This document shows, one piece after another, positions 17,032 to 26,131 of a stretch of 64,000 nucleotides of DNA. The DNA comes from Chromatiaceae bacterium (GTDB lineage: Bacteria > Pseudomonadota > Gammaproteobacteria > Chromatiales > Chromatiaceae), in NCBI GenBank assembly GCA_024235315.1, contig JACKMP010000009.1, forward strand, positions 46,670 through 110,669, given 5' to 3'. Positions within the stretch are counted from its first letter, which is position 1, and each line of letters opens with the position of its first letter. Below the pieces are notes generated by a model that was not told where the DNA came from, did not search any database, and was given only the letters and a program-made list of their open reading frames with translations. The translations under genes and the position numbers were made by a program.

Positions 17032-17532
17032 CTAGGAGATCTCCTGGAACTTCGAGCCCTTGGCCTTGCATACCGGGCATTCGTCCGGCGCATCACCGAT
17101 CACCGTGTGGCCGCAGACCGGGCATACACGGATCGGTGCGTCGGCCAGATCACTGCCTGATTTGACGGCCTCCAGGGCACTGTTGAACAGCGCATGGTGG
17201 ACCTTCTCCACCTCCATCGCGTAGCGCATCGACATCGTGGCACGGCGGTCGCCTTCGGCCTCGGCGGTGGCCACCATGGGTGGGTACATCTGCTCGAACT
17301 CGTACTTCTCGCCGGCGGCGGCCTCCACGAGGTTTTCCGCTGTGGCCTTGACCCCGTCCATCGCCCTCAGATGGGCGTGGGCATGGATGGTCTCGGCGGC
17401 CGCGACCGCCCGGAACAGTTTGGCGACCTGCGCAAAACCGTCGCGCTGCGCGCGTTCGCCGAACGCAAGATAGGTCCGGTTGGCCTGGCTCTCGCCGGCA
17501 AAGGCCTCTTTGAGATTTTCTCTGGTATTCAT
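17032..17532 (-). CDS. rubrerythrin
   Basis: A 166-residue peroxide-reducing protein. The N-terminal four-helix domain carries the diiron motifs ESQANRTYLAF (ExxxxxxY), AAAETIHAHAHL (ExxH) and a second ExxH, EVEKVHH. The C terminus is a rubredoxin-like iron site, CPVCGHT and CPVCKAKG. It reduces H2O2 to water with electrons from a rubredoxin; the fusion reductase encoded immediately downstream in the same direction is a ready donor. Rubrerythrins are typical of anaerobes and microaerophiles, so with catalase and glutaredoxin-peroxiredoxin the cell appears equipped for changing oxygen. Confidence 0.93.
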   Translation of the reverse strand: MNTRENLKEAFAGESQANRTYLAFGERAQRDGFAQVAKLFRAVAAAETIHAHAHLRAMDGVKATAENLVEAAAGEKYEFEQMYPPMVATAEAEGDRRATMSMRYAMEVEKVHHALFNSALEAVKSGSDLADAPIRVCPVCGHTVIGDAPDECPVCKAKGSKFQEIS

Positions 17533-17764
17533 TTTGCTGCCTCACATATTCAGGCGTCAGATGACATGGGCAGCGGTCGATCAAGTATGCGGCTGCCCAT
17601 CGGGTCAAATGGGCGCATAACCCTTTAACGACAAAATACCCCCGGCAGCGAGGTCCGGCATTGACAAAACGCAGATGGATCCGGGATGCCGCGTTCAGTG
17701 AAATCTCCGCGGTCTTTCCCCGGACCCCGATGGCGCGGTGAGGTGCCAGCAGGATGGGTCGTGC

Positions 17765-17817
17765 GGCCGGCCCCGAGCCGCCGGATGGCTCGTGGCCGGC
17801 CGTCCGGAAACGGCCGG
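17765..17817. other. two overlapping GC-rich hairpins after the catalase gene
   Basis: First hairpin: GGCCGGCC ... GAGCC / GGCTC ... GGCCGGCC (17765-17801) with a two-base internal loop. Second: CCGGCCGT / ACGGCCGG (17796-17817). They share bases, so only one can form at a time. They start 8 bases beyond the catalase stop and may end its transcript, but no T run follows. Confidence 0.45.
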
Positions 17818-17824
17818 TCCCGGG

Positions 17825-19288
17825 CTACCCGTCGACGTCCTGTAGCGCGATACCCAGGGCTTTGGCCACACCTTCGCCGTAGGCCGGGTCCGCCTTCAGG
17901 CAGTTGCGTATATGGCGTTTCCTGACGGTGTCGTCGACGCCTGCCATCTCGGCCGCGGTGTTCGCGAACAGGACCTGCTGCTGGTCCGGGGTCATGATGC
18001 GGAACAGCATGCCCGGCTGGCTGTAGTAGTCGTCATCGTCTTCACGGTAGTTCCAGTTGTCGGCAGCGCCATCGAGTGCCAGCGGCGGTTCCTTGACCTG
18101 CGGGTCTTCCTGCCACAGTCCCAGGCTGTTGGGCTCGTAGGCCTTGTGGCTGCCGTAGTTGCCGTCGACCCGCATCTGGCCGTCGCGATGGAAGCTGTGC
18201 ACCGGACAGCGCGGCTTGTTCACCGGGATCTGCGCATGGTTCACGCCGAGGCGATAGCGTTGGGTGTCGCCGTAGGAGAACAGGCGACCCTGCAGCATCT
18301 TGTCCGGTGAGAAGCCGATGCCCGGGACGATGCTGGCCGGGTTGAACGCCGCCTGCTCGACCTCGGCGTGGTAGTTCTCGGGGTTGCGGTTGAGTTCCAG
18401 TACGCCGACATCGATCAGCGGGTAGTCGGCATGCGGCCAGACTTTGGACAGGTCGAACGGGTGGAAGCGGTAAGCGGCGGCATCCTGCTCCGGCATGATC
18501 TGTACCTTGAAGTCCCAGCGCGGGTAGTCGCCACGCTCGATGGCTTCGTACAGGTCGCGCTGATGGCTCTCGCGATCCTGGGCGATGATCGCGGCCGCCT
18601 CTTCATTGCTCAGGTTTTCGATACCCTGCCGGCTCTTGAAATGGAATTTGACCCAGAAGCGCTGGTTGTCGGCGTTGATGAAGCTGAAGGTGTGGCTGCC
18701 GAAGCCGTGCATGTGGCGATAGCTGCGCGGGATGCCGCGGTCGCTCATCACCACCGTGATCTGGTGCAGCGCCTCGGGCAGCAGCGTCCAGAAGTCCCAG
18801 TTGGTCTGCGCGCTGCGCATGTTGGTACGCGGGTCGCGTTTGACCGCATGGTTGAGGTCGGGGAACTTGAGCGGATCACGCAGGAAGAACACCGGCGTGT
18901 TGTTGCCCACCATGTCCCAGTTGCCTTCCTCGGTGTAGAACTTGACCGCGAAACCACGGATATCGCGTTCGGCATCCGCTGCGCCGCGCTCGCCGGCGAC
19001 AGTGGAAAAGCGCGCGAAGACCTCGGTCTGCTTGCCCACTTCGGAGAACAGCTTCGCCTTGGTGTATTGCGAGATATCGTGCGTGACGGTGAAGGTGCCG
19101 TAGGCGCCCGACCCCTTGGCGTGCATACGCCGCTCGGGGATCACCTCGCGGTCGAAGTGGGCCAGCTTTTCCAGAAACCAGAAATCCTGCAACAGCATCG
19201 GGCCGCGTGGTCCGGCGGTCATCACGTTCTGGTTGTCGGCGACAGGGCAGCCGTTGGTTGTGGTCAGTTTGGTCGGTTTGTCACTCAT
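17825..19288 (-). CDS. katA: catalase (monofunctional haem, small subunit type)
   Basis: A 487-residue catalase that splits H2O2 into water and O2. The distal haem side is FDREVIPERRMHAKGSGAYG with the catalytic His; the asparagine region (NNTPVFFLRDPLKFPDLNHA) and the proximal haem ligand segment RLFSYGDTQRYRLG with its Tyr are all present. Length fits the small-subunit clade without the extra C-terminal domain. The gene stands alone between rubrerythrin and a thioredoxin fusion. About 120 bases upstream lies a sequence with the four-part spacing of an OxyR site, so induction by peroxide is probable. Confidence 0.95.
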   Translation of the reverse strand: MSDKPTKLTTTNGCPVADNQNVMTAGPRGPMLLQDFWFLEKLAHFDREVIPERRMHAKGSGAYGTFTVTHDISQYTKAKLFSEVGKQTEVFARFSTVAGERGAADAERDIRGFAVKFYTEEGNWDMVGNNTPVFFLRDPLKFPDLNHAVKRDPRTNMRSAQTNWDFWTLLPEALHQITVVMSDRGIPRSYRHMHGFGSHTFSFINADNQRFWVKFHFKSRQGIENLSNEEAAAIIAQDRESHQRDLYEAIERGDYPRWDFKVQIMPEQDAAAYRFHPFDLSKVWPHADYPLIDVGVLELNRNPENYHAEVEQAAFNPASIVPGIGFSPDKMLQGRLFSYGDTQRYRLGVNHAQIPVNKPRCPVHSFHRDGQMRVDGNYGSHKAYEPNSLGLWQEDPQVKEPPLALDGAADNWNYREDDDDYYSQPGMLFRIMTPDQQQVLFANTAAEMAGVDDTVRKRHIRNCLKADPAYGEGVAKALGIALQDVDG

Positions 19289-19382
19289 GGCGGGTTCCTC
19301 TTTTGTGTACGTTGGCGACCGCCGGCCGGTTGGTGGCTGTCATCCCAGTACTCAACTTAGGGGACCCAGGTTCATTAATGAA

Positions 19383-19419
19383 ATGAATTGTTACGATCGT
19401 GAGGATAGTGGTTGGCTAT
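19383..19419. promoter_or_regulatory. candidate OxyR site upstream of catalase
   Basis: The four quarter-sites are ATGA, CGAT, ATAG, CTAT, each separated by exactly seven bases. The consensus is ATAG-N7-CTAT-N7-ATAG-N7-CTAT, so 13 of 16 bases match, with the half nearer 19419 perfect. It lies 95-131 bases upstream of the katA start, and the only other nearby gene ends here. Prediction from spacing only. Confidence 0.55.
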
Positions 19420-19462
19420 GGCTGGCCCTTGTGTACGGATGCCGATACTTTCACTGACAAAA

Positions 19463-20782
19463 TCATTGGAGTGAGGTGCCCCCCGGGCCCGGTGTCCGGA
19501 TCTCGTCGAGCAGGCCGTCGACCGTCTCGATCACGTCGGACCGGTCCCACTTCAGCGCGCCCCGATAGCCGTAGCGGACCCTGCCTTGCGCGTCGAGCAG
19601 GTAGGTCGACGGTACTGCGTACACCCGCCAGCGCCTCGCGGCACTGCCGTCGAGGTCGTAGAGGACCTGGAAATTCGGCGCGATCTCCCGGGTGTCGAAA
19701 AAGTCGGCGACCTGCGTCCTGTCTTCACTGATGTTTACTGTCAGCACGCGAAACGGCCGGCCGTCGAAGTGGTCGACCAGGCGGATCAGCGAGCCTATCT
19801 CCTTGACACAGGGACCGCACCAGCTGGCCCAGAAATTGACCAGGACAACCTCGCCGCCGAGATCCTGGAGATCGACCATCCGGTCACTGTCGTCGCGCAG
19901 TCGCAACGGGGCCGATTGCAGATGATTGACTGCCACCAGGCCGGTCCCCGGTTCGCCGGTGTCGCCAGGCAGTGCCGTGTCGTCTGCGGGTTCGGCCGCG
20001 CGCAGGGGTGGCGGCGACAGCTCCAGCAGACGCATCGCGTGGCCGATCCGTTCGCCGAGCAACCCGCGCTCTTCGGTTTCGCGCGCATTCAGTCGATCGG
20101 CATCACGCACGTGGAAACCACCCCTGACACCCTGCAGGTAATGCAGGTAGACCGCCGATCCACCCGTCTGCAGCTGCTCGGCCAGCGCCTGGCTGTGCAG
20201 GTACTTGGTATTGAACTGCGGCTGGAATATGTAAACGGGCAGATTGGTCTCCCGGGCAATCCTGCGAAACCTCGCTTCCTCGCCTATCCCCGTGTACCCC
20301 TCGATGAGATTCGGGTGGTAGAACAGCATCCCGATGAGCGCGGGCTTGCCGGGGTTCTCGATCTGCCACAGGCGCGCGGCCTGCATCGCGAGCGCGGCAC
20401 CGCGGCTTTCTCCGCCGAGAAATATCCGCTGCCAGCCCTGCTGGACGGCATGGTCGATGAGTTCTTTCACATGTGCCGGCTCGAACGCTGCATAGGCATC
20501 GCGTCCGGTTGTGGCCATATAGGATTCGTGCAGGTCGACCAGCCAGTAGTCGATGCCCGCCTGCTGGATCGTTCGTGCAAACGGAGTATTGCCCTCGCGG
20601 ATGCCGTACTCCGAGGGCACCCAGATCAACAGGTCGCGGCCCCCGGCCGGAAACCTCCGCACCTGCAGTTCGAAGCCAGATGTCAGCTCGATGCTTTCAG
20701 CCGGCCCGGCCGGGACGCTGCCGCCGGCGGTCGATGCCAGGGTCAACAGCACCAGGCAGACCTGGTGAACCACGCGCTTCAT
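19463..20782 (-). CDS. alpha/beta hydrolase - TlpA thioredoxin fusion, secreted
   Basis: A 439-residue protein with a signal peptide (residues 1 to about 25). The first half resembles an alpha/beta hydrolase: RDLLIWVPSEYG, then GGESRGAALAMQAARL, whose GESRG is a GxSxG nucleophile elbow. The second half is a TlpA/ResA-type thioredoxin domain: VVLVNFWASWCGPC with an intact CxxC, and VYAVPSTYLLDAQG with the cis-proline. It should act in the periplasm, pairing an esterase- or peptidase-like module with a disulfide reductase. It follows the giant lipoprotein gene by eight bases in one operon. I know of no characterised protein with this exact pairing; DUF3530-like hydrolase is an alternative name for the first half. 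Confidence 0.85.
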   Translation of the reverse strand: MKRVVHQVCLVLLTLASTAGGSVPAGPAESIELTSGFELQVRRFPAGGRDLLIWVPSEYGIREGNTPFARTIQQAGIDYWLVDLHESYMATTGRDAYAAFEPAHVKELIDHAVQQGWQRIFLGGESRGAALAMQAARLWQIENPGKPALIGMLFYHPNLIEGYTGIGEEARFRRIARETNLPVYIFQPQFNTKYLHSQALAEQLQTGGSAVYLHYLQGVRGGFHVRDADRLNARETEERGLLGERIGHAMRLLELSPPPLRAAEPADDTALPGDTGEPGTGLVAVNHLQSAPLRLRDDSDRMVDLQDLGGEVVLVNFWASWCGPCVKEIGSLIRLVDHFDGRPFRVLTVNISEDRTQVADFFDTREIAPNFQVLYDLDGSAARRWRVYAVPSTYLLDAQGRVRYGYRGALKWDRSDVIETVDGLLDEIRTPGPGGTSLQ

Positions 20783-20790
20783 CGCCGCGC

Positions 20791-23700
20791 TCACAGCAGA
20801 TCGTCGGCCGCGTACTGAGCCCGACGTGAGAGATGCTGGTCGACCCTGATTGTCAGGCTCGGCTCACTGCCGACCTGCCTGCCCGCCGCATCGAGCCAAC
20901 CCGTGAACCTGTACTCGCCGACCTGCGGCGGGACCGTGACCGTGACCAGCTGGCCCGGCGAGTAAAAGCGGTGGAAGTGTCCCCGGCCATTGCCGCGTCC
21001 GTTCAGATCTGACTGACTCACCGCAACGGTGACGCCATGCCCCGCGTGCAGCGACAGCGTCCTGCTCTGGTAGGTCTTGTACAGCTGCAGCCTCACTGCC
21101 AGGGCGAGTGCCTGAATCCGGATACGTTCGCCCTCGATTGCCGGGCGCACCTCTTTGCGCAGCACGATGTCGCCGCGTGCTCCGGGCAGAAAGCGCATCC
21201 GTGCCTGATTGACCGGCGCCGAGCCGCCGTCGTCGAGCAGGCGGGTCAGCAGGGACAGTGAATCGTCGCTGCGCTGGATCTGGCGGCCCGACCCGGTAAT
21301 CGCATCCCAGGTGTAGCCCCAGCGGACGGGCGCCACACCACGGCGGCGGCGGTAGTCGAAGGCATACTCGGTATCGCCCCAGCGCAGGATCGATTCCCCG
21401 GCAGGGGAGGCGGTGATCTGCAGGTTCGAAACCGGTGCCTGGCCCTCGACCACTGTATCGGCCACGAACGCCGACTGTGCCGCCAGCACCTCGATGTCGA
21501 CGATGCGGGTGTTCACGTCGTTGTCGGAAATCAGGCCGCGCGCGGCCAGATTGATCGCCACCTCGTTGCTGTCGTTCAGCTGCGCCAGCTCGTCCTCGTT
21601 CAGGCGCAGGGTCTGCACCAGTTCCAGCGGTTCGGGCCGGTCTTCATTGAGGCCGGTGATGATTGCACTCACCACGGACCTCAGCTCGTCGAGATAGATG
21701 GTCCGCAGGGTGTTGAAGTCCTCGCCGTCGACGCTCAGCGCCGGCGGGTCGTCATCCTGCCTGTCGATCGGCGCGGCCTCGAAATCGCTGGCCAGCTTTT
21801 CGAACAGGCGGTTCTTGCGGAAGTCGCCCGGATAGGGCTCGAGGATGCGGTACTCGTACGCCTTGGCCAGGTAGTACTGGTAGAGCACCAGGCGTTCGCG
21901 AGCCTTTTCGCGGATGGTGCGGATCGCGTGCAGTACCGCCACCGGTGGGGTGGGGCCCCAGTCATCGCGTGCGCGGGTCAGGGTGTCGACTGCCAGCCAG
22001 CCGGCGTTGATCTCGTCGGTCGTGGTCTCCAGTGCCTGGATCGCCTGTGCGGTTTTTTCCGCGAACAGCTGCTTCTGCGCGAGGAAGCGGGTGAGGTCCT
22101 CGATCAGGTCGCCGAAGGTTGCGTCCTGCGCCTTCAGACGCTGCAGCTCGGCGTGCACCTCGTCGTCGCCGATGGCGTTTTGCAGGAACGCGTCACGCGC
22201 CGTCTGCGTGGCCCCGCTGAGCCTGTCGCCCAGTGCCAGGAGTTCTTCCGTATAGGCATCGGGATCGGTTGCCGCGGATGGATCGAGCGCGCCCAGTTGC
22301 CTGCGGATCGCAATGATCTCTGCATCGCTGGTGACGCGTCGGTAGGCATCCAGCACGGTATCACCGCGGCTCAGTGGCGAGTCCGGGTCGAAGATGGTCT
22401 CCACGTCCTGTGACGACGCCGACGCAAAGATCGCATAGGCCGTCGGTTTCTTGTGCGACACCACGATCTCGCCGAGCAGGTTGATCGTGCGCAGGATTGC
22501 GCGCCGTCGCACATTGTCGGTGGCATCCTGCGCCAGCACCTGTTCATGGGCCCGCAGCCTGTCGAGGAAGAACTCAGCCTCGGTATCGATTCGTTGTTGT
22601 TCTGCCTCCAGCACCGGCAGGAGCGCACTGGCGTTGGCGTAGCCTCGCCGGTGCGACTCGATCTGATCCTGCTGCAGCGTGATCAGCCGGTCGAGCGCCT
22701 CGGTCTTCTGCCCGATCGCGCGCCAATGCCGGTTCAGCCAGTAGCTCAGGTAGTACATCCTGATGGCGCTGTCGATCTCCTGCTGAAAGGCGCTGTAGTT
22801 CACCTCGACGGAGAGGTTGGGCACCCATCCCGGCGGATTGCCGAAATAGTCCAGTCCGGCGGCCAGTCGGTGTGACAAGGTGTTCAACTCGCGGCGCAGC
22901 GCAATCAGCTCATGCCCTGCCTCGGTGTTTCCGGCGGCCAGATCCTCGCTCAGCGGGCCGAATTCGCGCACCAGGGCCAGGGCCTGGTCGAAGCGGCCGG
23001 CGAGGTAGACATCGCGCAGGCGCTCGACCACCAGGCGCAGCAGGCTGGTGGTCAACCAGGTCTTGCTGCCGCCCGCGCTCTTCCTTGCCTGCCCCGGGGT
23101 GCCGGCTTCGCCCTGCAGGACCTGTCCCGAACCTGCACCAGACCGGGTATTTCCGCTTTTCTCCTCGACGAACCAGGTGGTGGTCAGGGGTTGCGAGCCG
23201 CTGCTGTAGGTCGTCACGACCTTCTCACGGATCTTGCGCCAGGTGGTGGGCCTCCCGGCGGCGCCGCCGTCGTAGGGCCCGAATGCCTGGCCGGGTGCGC
23301 CGCCGGCCTGCTGCGCGTAAAGCCGCCACTCGGGCTTGTTGCTTATCAGCTCGCCGCCGTTGCCGCCGTCGCCCGGTCGACCCGCGGGCACACCGTTCGC
23401 GCCATTGGTCGGCTGGTAGTTGCTGCTGCTGAAGTCCTCGCTGGGACGCAGTTCCGGCTCCCTGATGGGTACCGTGGCGGAACTCTGCACATGGTGGGTC
23501 TGTACATACACGACATTGGCGTAACGCTGGTTGTTGATCTTGTGTGTGCGCGACGCCACGCTCTTCCCGTCGTCTCCCTTGCGCCCGCGTTCCGGGTCCT
23601 GGCCCCTGCCGCCGTTCATGACCAGTCTGATACCGCCGTCCGCGACCAGTTGATCGAGCAGCAGGTGGATGTCACCGGCTTTCAGGCCATCCAGGCCCGG

Positions 23701-24540
23701 TGACGGCGTGTTGCGCGCATTGCCGTCGCCGGCGGCCTGTGGCCACGCCAGCGGCGAGGTATCGATGCGGGCGGGGTTGTCGGGATCGGCGTCTTCGAAC
23801 ACCAGGCGCCGCGCGGAGATATGCACCTCGGTCTGCGGCAGATGCAGCGTGCCGCGGATGATCACGCTGTCGGCCTCGATGTCGAGCCGGTGGATATCGG
23901 CGGCACCGGAAAAGCGGTTCAGCTCTGCATGCTTGTCCGCGGGATCGAATCGCACTTCGAATCCGGAGGCCGTGACGGCGCGGGTGGTCCGCTCCACCCC
24001 GTTGAACCATCGCTGGTCTTTGCCCGCCGAGATACGGATGTCGTTGTAGATAGGCAGCTTCGGCACCGGCCGGTCGTTGTCGATGAAACGGGTCTCGGCC
24101 GGGATCGCGGCAACCGGCACCACGTCGAGCGTGCCCAGCGTGGCCGGCCCCTGCGGCCCCTGTGCTCGCAGTGTCAGCGTGAATTCTTCGACGTCGGCGG
24201 CCGCAGGCGTGTAACGCAGGACGCCGGTGTCCCGGTCGAAGGTAAGGTCGCCGACCACCTTGCGGTCGGTCTCGATCGCCACCTCGCGCTGTGGTGCCGG
24301 CGTGAAGCGAAACCCGGTGGTCGTGCCATGAGGGGCGAACAGCAGCGCCGGCAGTTGTCCGGTAACGGCGTCTGCCGGCGGGCCTTCGGCAACCGTGGGT
24401 GACGGGGCCGGGGTGGGGGGCGGTCCCTGCCTGGTCGTGGGAAGCAGGTTACAGCCGCCGGCTGCCAGCAGGGCGCCGGTCAGCAGGCCGATGCCGACGG
24501 GGCGGGAATGTCGGAGAAAAACTGCGAGGGGTTCGATCAC
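20791..24540 (-). CDS. giant lipoprotein of unknown function (1249 residues)
   Basis: A very large lipoprotein. The GTG at 24540 follows AGGAT and yields a signal peptide ending LLAAGGC, lipidated Cys30. Regions in order: Pro-rich linker; an Ig/cadherin-like domain (DRDTGVLRYTPAAADVEEFT, about residues 95-160); a beta-rich part with repeated pattern (HRLDIEADSVIIRGTLHLP); Gly-rich collagen-like stretches (GGRGQDPERGRKGDDGKS, GRPGDGGNGGE, about 300-520); a long alpha-helical region of some 500 residues; and a C-terminal domain like the divergent InlB B-repeat (QLVTVTVPPQVGEYRFTGWL). No catalytic motif is seen. It may be a surface or periplasmic structural protein or a scaffold for the hydrolase-TlpA fusion encoded next in the operon. 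Alternative upstream starts exist but would bury the lipobox. Confidence 0.8.
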   Translation of the reverse strand: MIEPLAVFLRHSRPVGIGLLTGALLAAGGCNLLPTTRQGPPPTPAPSPTVAEGPPADAVTGQLPALLFAPHGTTTGFRFTPAPQREVAIETDRKVVGDLTFDRDTGVLRYTPAAADVEEFTLTLRAQGPQGPATLGTLDVVPVAAIPAETRFIDNDRPVPKLPIYNDIRISAGKDQRWFNGVERTTRAVTASGFEVRFDPADKHAELNRFSGAADIHRLDIEADSVIIRGTLHLPQTEVHISARRLVFEDADPDNPARIDTSPLAWPQAAGDGNARNTPSPGLDGLKAGDIHLLLDQLVADGGIRLVMNGGRGQDPERGRKGDDGKSVASRTHKINNQRYANVVYVQTHHVQSSATVPIREPELRPSEDFSSSNYQPTNGANGVPAGRPGDGGNGGELISNKPEWRLYAQQAGGAPGQAFGPYDGGAAGRPTTWRKIREKVVTTYSSGSQPLTTTWFVEEKSGNTRSGAGSGQVLQGEAGTPGQARKSAGGSKTWLTTSLLRLVVERLRDVYLAGRFDQALALVREFGPLSEDLAAGNTEAGHELIALRRELNTLSHRLAAGLDYFGNPPGWVPNLSVEVNYSAFQQEIDSAIRMYYLSYWLNRHWRAIGQKTEALDRLITLQQDQIESHRRGYANASALLPVLEAEQQRIDTEAEFFLDRLRAHEQVLAQDATDNVRRRAILRTINLLGEIVVSHKKPTAYAIFASASSQDVETIFDPDSPLSRGDTVLDAYRRVTSDAEIIAIRRQLGALDPSAATDPDAYTEELLALGDRLSGATQTARDAFLQNAIGDDEVHAELQRLKAQDATFGDLIEDLTRFLAQKQLFAEKTAQAIQALETTTDEINAGWLAVDTLTRARDDWGPTPPVAVLHAIRTIREKARERLVLYQYYLAKAYEYRILEPYPGDFRKNRLFEKLASDFEAAPIDRQDDDPPALSVDGEDFNTLRTIYLDELRSVVSAIITGLNEDRPEPLELVQTLRLNEDELAQLNDSNEVAINLAARGLISDNDVNTRIVDIEVLAAQSAFVADTVVEGQAPVSNLQITASPAGESILRWGDTEYAFDYRRRRGVAPVRWGYTWDAITGSGRQIQRSDDSLSLLTRLLDDGGSAPVNQARMRFLPGARGDIVLRKEVRPAIEGERIRIQALALAVRLQLYKTYQSRTLSLHAGHGVTVAVSQSDLNGRGNGRGHFHRFYSPGQLVTVTVPPQVGEYRFTGWLDAAGRQVGSEPSLTIRVDQHLSRRAQYAADDLL

Positions 24541-24633
24541 GATCGGGATCCTGTGCCTTGCGTACCCGGTCGTCGGTGATCGAAACCGACACCAGACTGC
24601 CGCCTCTGCCGATCCGTTGGGGGTACCCGGGTT

Positions 24634-24661
24634 GTGAGTATTGGGTTCGAGTCGTGAGTAT
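24634..24661. repeat. direct repeat GTGAGTAT, two copies 20 bases apart
   Basis: GTGAGTAT occurs at 24634-24641 and 24654-24661, a spacing of about two helical turns. It lies between the divergent giant-lipoprotein and hoxJ genes and could be an activator or repressor site for either. No known regulator is recognised. Confidence 0.4.
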
Positions 24662-24725
24662 AGGCAAGATATTTGTCGCGGGCCGCTGGCGTACTGCCGC
24701 GTGCCTCGTTCGAGTGCATGTATAG

Positions 24726-24739
24726 TTGTACCGGTACAA
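24726..24739. promoter_or_regulatory. perfect 14-bp palindrome just upstream of hoxJ
   Basis: TTGTACCGGTACAA is a perfect palindrome ending 21 bases before the hoxJ start codon, a position where a bound repressor would block transcription or translation start. A partial repeat (GGTACA) follows directly. The cognate regulator is unknown. Confidence 0.45.
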
Positions 24740-24760
24740 GGTACATCGGGTGGCCCTGCC

Positions 24761-26131
24761 ATGACCGAAGACAAGGTATTGCCCCTTCACCCGCCCGGCG
24801 GCCGGTCGCGCGAGCTGGCGTCTGATCCGGTGGTCGAGGCACGTGCGTCACAGGACGCGGCGTGGATCGAGGTCATCCGCAAGATGGACGAGACCTACGC
24901 CGACCTGGTGCGCTATCAGGTCGACCTGGAGGAAAAGAACAGCTCGCTTGAGGCTGCTCAGCAGTTCATCGCCAGCGTCCTTGCCTCGATGACCGATGTG
25001 CTGATCGTTTGTGATGCCAAGGGGCGCATCCAGCAGGTCAACAAGGCGATGGAAACGCTGACGGGCGAGAGCGAGGCGACCTTGAAGGGGCGCCTGTTTC
25101 AGGACCTGCTAACCAGTGACTGTCAGCCCCTTGCCGGGCAACTGGTCGAGAAGATCCGTGCCGGCGCCGTCGGTGACTGTGAGGTCACCCTGTGTGGACG
25201 AGGTGAAAAGATACCGCTGGCGATGAACTGCACCTGCCGCTACGACACCCGCGGTCGGCGGGTCGGCATGGTGTTGATCGGCCGCCCCGTGGGCGAGCTG
25301 CGGCGTGCCTACGAGGCGCTGCACCTTGCCCACAGTGAACTGCAGCAGGCGCAGCAGCAGCTGGTCAATGCGGAAAAGATGGCCTCGCTGGGTCGCCTGG
25401 TGGCCGGCGTGGCGCATGAACTCAACAACCCGATCAGTTTCGTCTACGGAAACGTCCACGCGCTGGCGCGCTATCGCGAACGGTTGGCGCGTTATCTCGC
25501 TGCGGTGGATGCGGCCGGTCTGCCCGATGAGCTGCGGCAGCTGCGGGACGAGCTGCATGTCCCGAAGATCCTCGCCGATATCGCGCCGCTGCTCGATGGC
25601 ACCCTGCAGGGCGCAGAACGTGTGCGTGACCTGGTCCAGGACCTGCGCCGCTTCTCCTCCGGACAGAGCGGTGAGCGCTCGCGTTTCGACCTGGTGCACG
25701 TGGTCGCGACAGCGGTGCACTGGGTCACCAAGGGCGCGCGGCAGGACCTTCGTGTCGATGTCCAGGCACCAGCCGTGGTGCAGATCGACGGCCATCCGGG
25801 CCAGTTGCAGCAGGTGCTCATGAACCTGGTGCAGAATGCGATCGACGCGCTGCGGGACATCGAAAGGCCGCGTATCGAGGTGCGGGTCGACGTCGTCGAC
25901 GGCCAGGCCAGGGTACGCGTGCACGACAACGGCGCCGGGATCGCGCAGGATGATCTGGTGCGCGTATTCGATCCATTCTTCACCACCAAGCCGCTGGGCC
26001 AGGGTACCGGGCTGGGGCTGTCGATCAGCTACGGTATTGTCAATGAGCACGGCGGCAGGCTTACGGCCGCCAACCATGTACAGGGTGGCGCATTGTTCAC
26101 CCTGCTGCTGCCGCTGGAGGGTGCCGCATGA
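24761..26131 (+). CDS. hoxJ: HoxJ, H2-sensing histidine kinase
   Basis: A 456-residue cytosolic kinase without membrane helices. A coiled coil (about residues 30-70) leads to a PAS domain (about 70-180). A second helix then runs into the dimerisation domain with phospho-acceptor His219 in VAGVAHELNNPISF, and the catalytic domain follows with NLVQNAIDAL (N box), DNGAG (G1), DPFFTTK (F box) and GTGLGLSIS (G2). Length, domain order and His position fit HoxJ/HupT, the kinase that binds the regulatory hydrogenase and signals to HoxA. Its stop overlaps hoxB by four bases, so the sensor complex HoxJ-HoxB-HoxC is made as one unit. In Ralstonia the kinase is inhibited when the regulatory hydrogenase senses H2. 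Confidence 0.93.
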   Translation: MTEDKVLPLHPPGGRSRELASDPVVEARASQDAAWIEVIRKMDETYADLVRYQVDLEEKNSSLEAAQQFIASVLASMTDVLIVCDAKGRIQQVNKAMETLTGESEATLKGRLFQDLLTSDCQPLAGQLVEKIRAGAVGDCEVTLCGRGEKIPLAMNCTCRYDTRGRRVGMVLIGRPVGELRRAYEALHLAHSELQQAQQQLVNAEKMASLGRLVAGVAHELNNPISFVYGNVHALARYRERLARYLAAVDAAGLPDELRQLRDELHVPKILADIAPLLDGTLQGAERVRDLVQDLRRFSSGQSGERSRFDLVHVVATAVHWVTKGARQDLRVDVQAPAVVQIDGHPGQLQQVLMNLVQNAIDALRDIERPRIEVRVDVVDGQARVRVHDNGAGIAQDDLVRVFDPFFTTKPLGQGTGLGLSISYGIVNEHGGRLTAANHVQGGALFTLLLPLEGAA

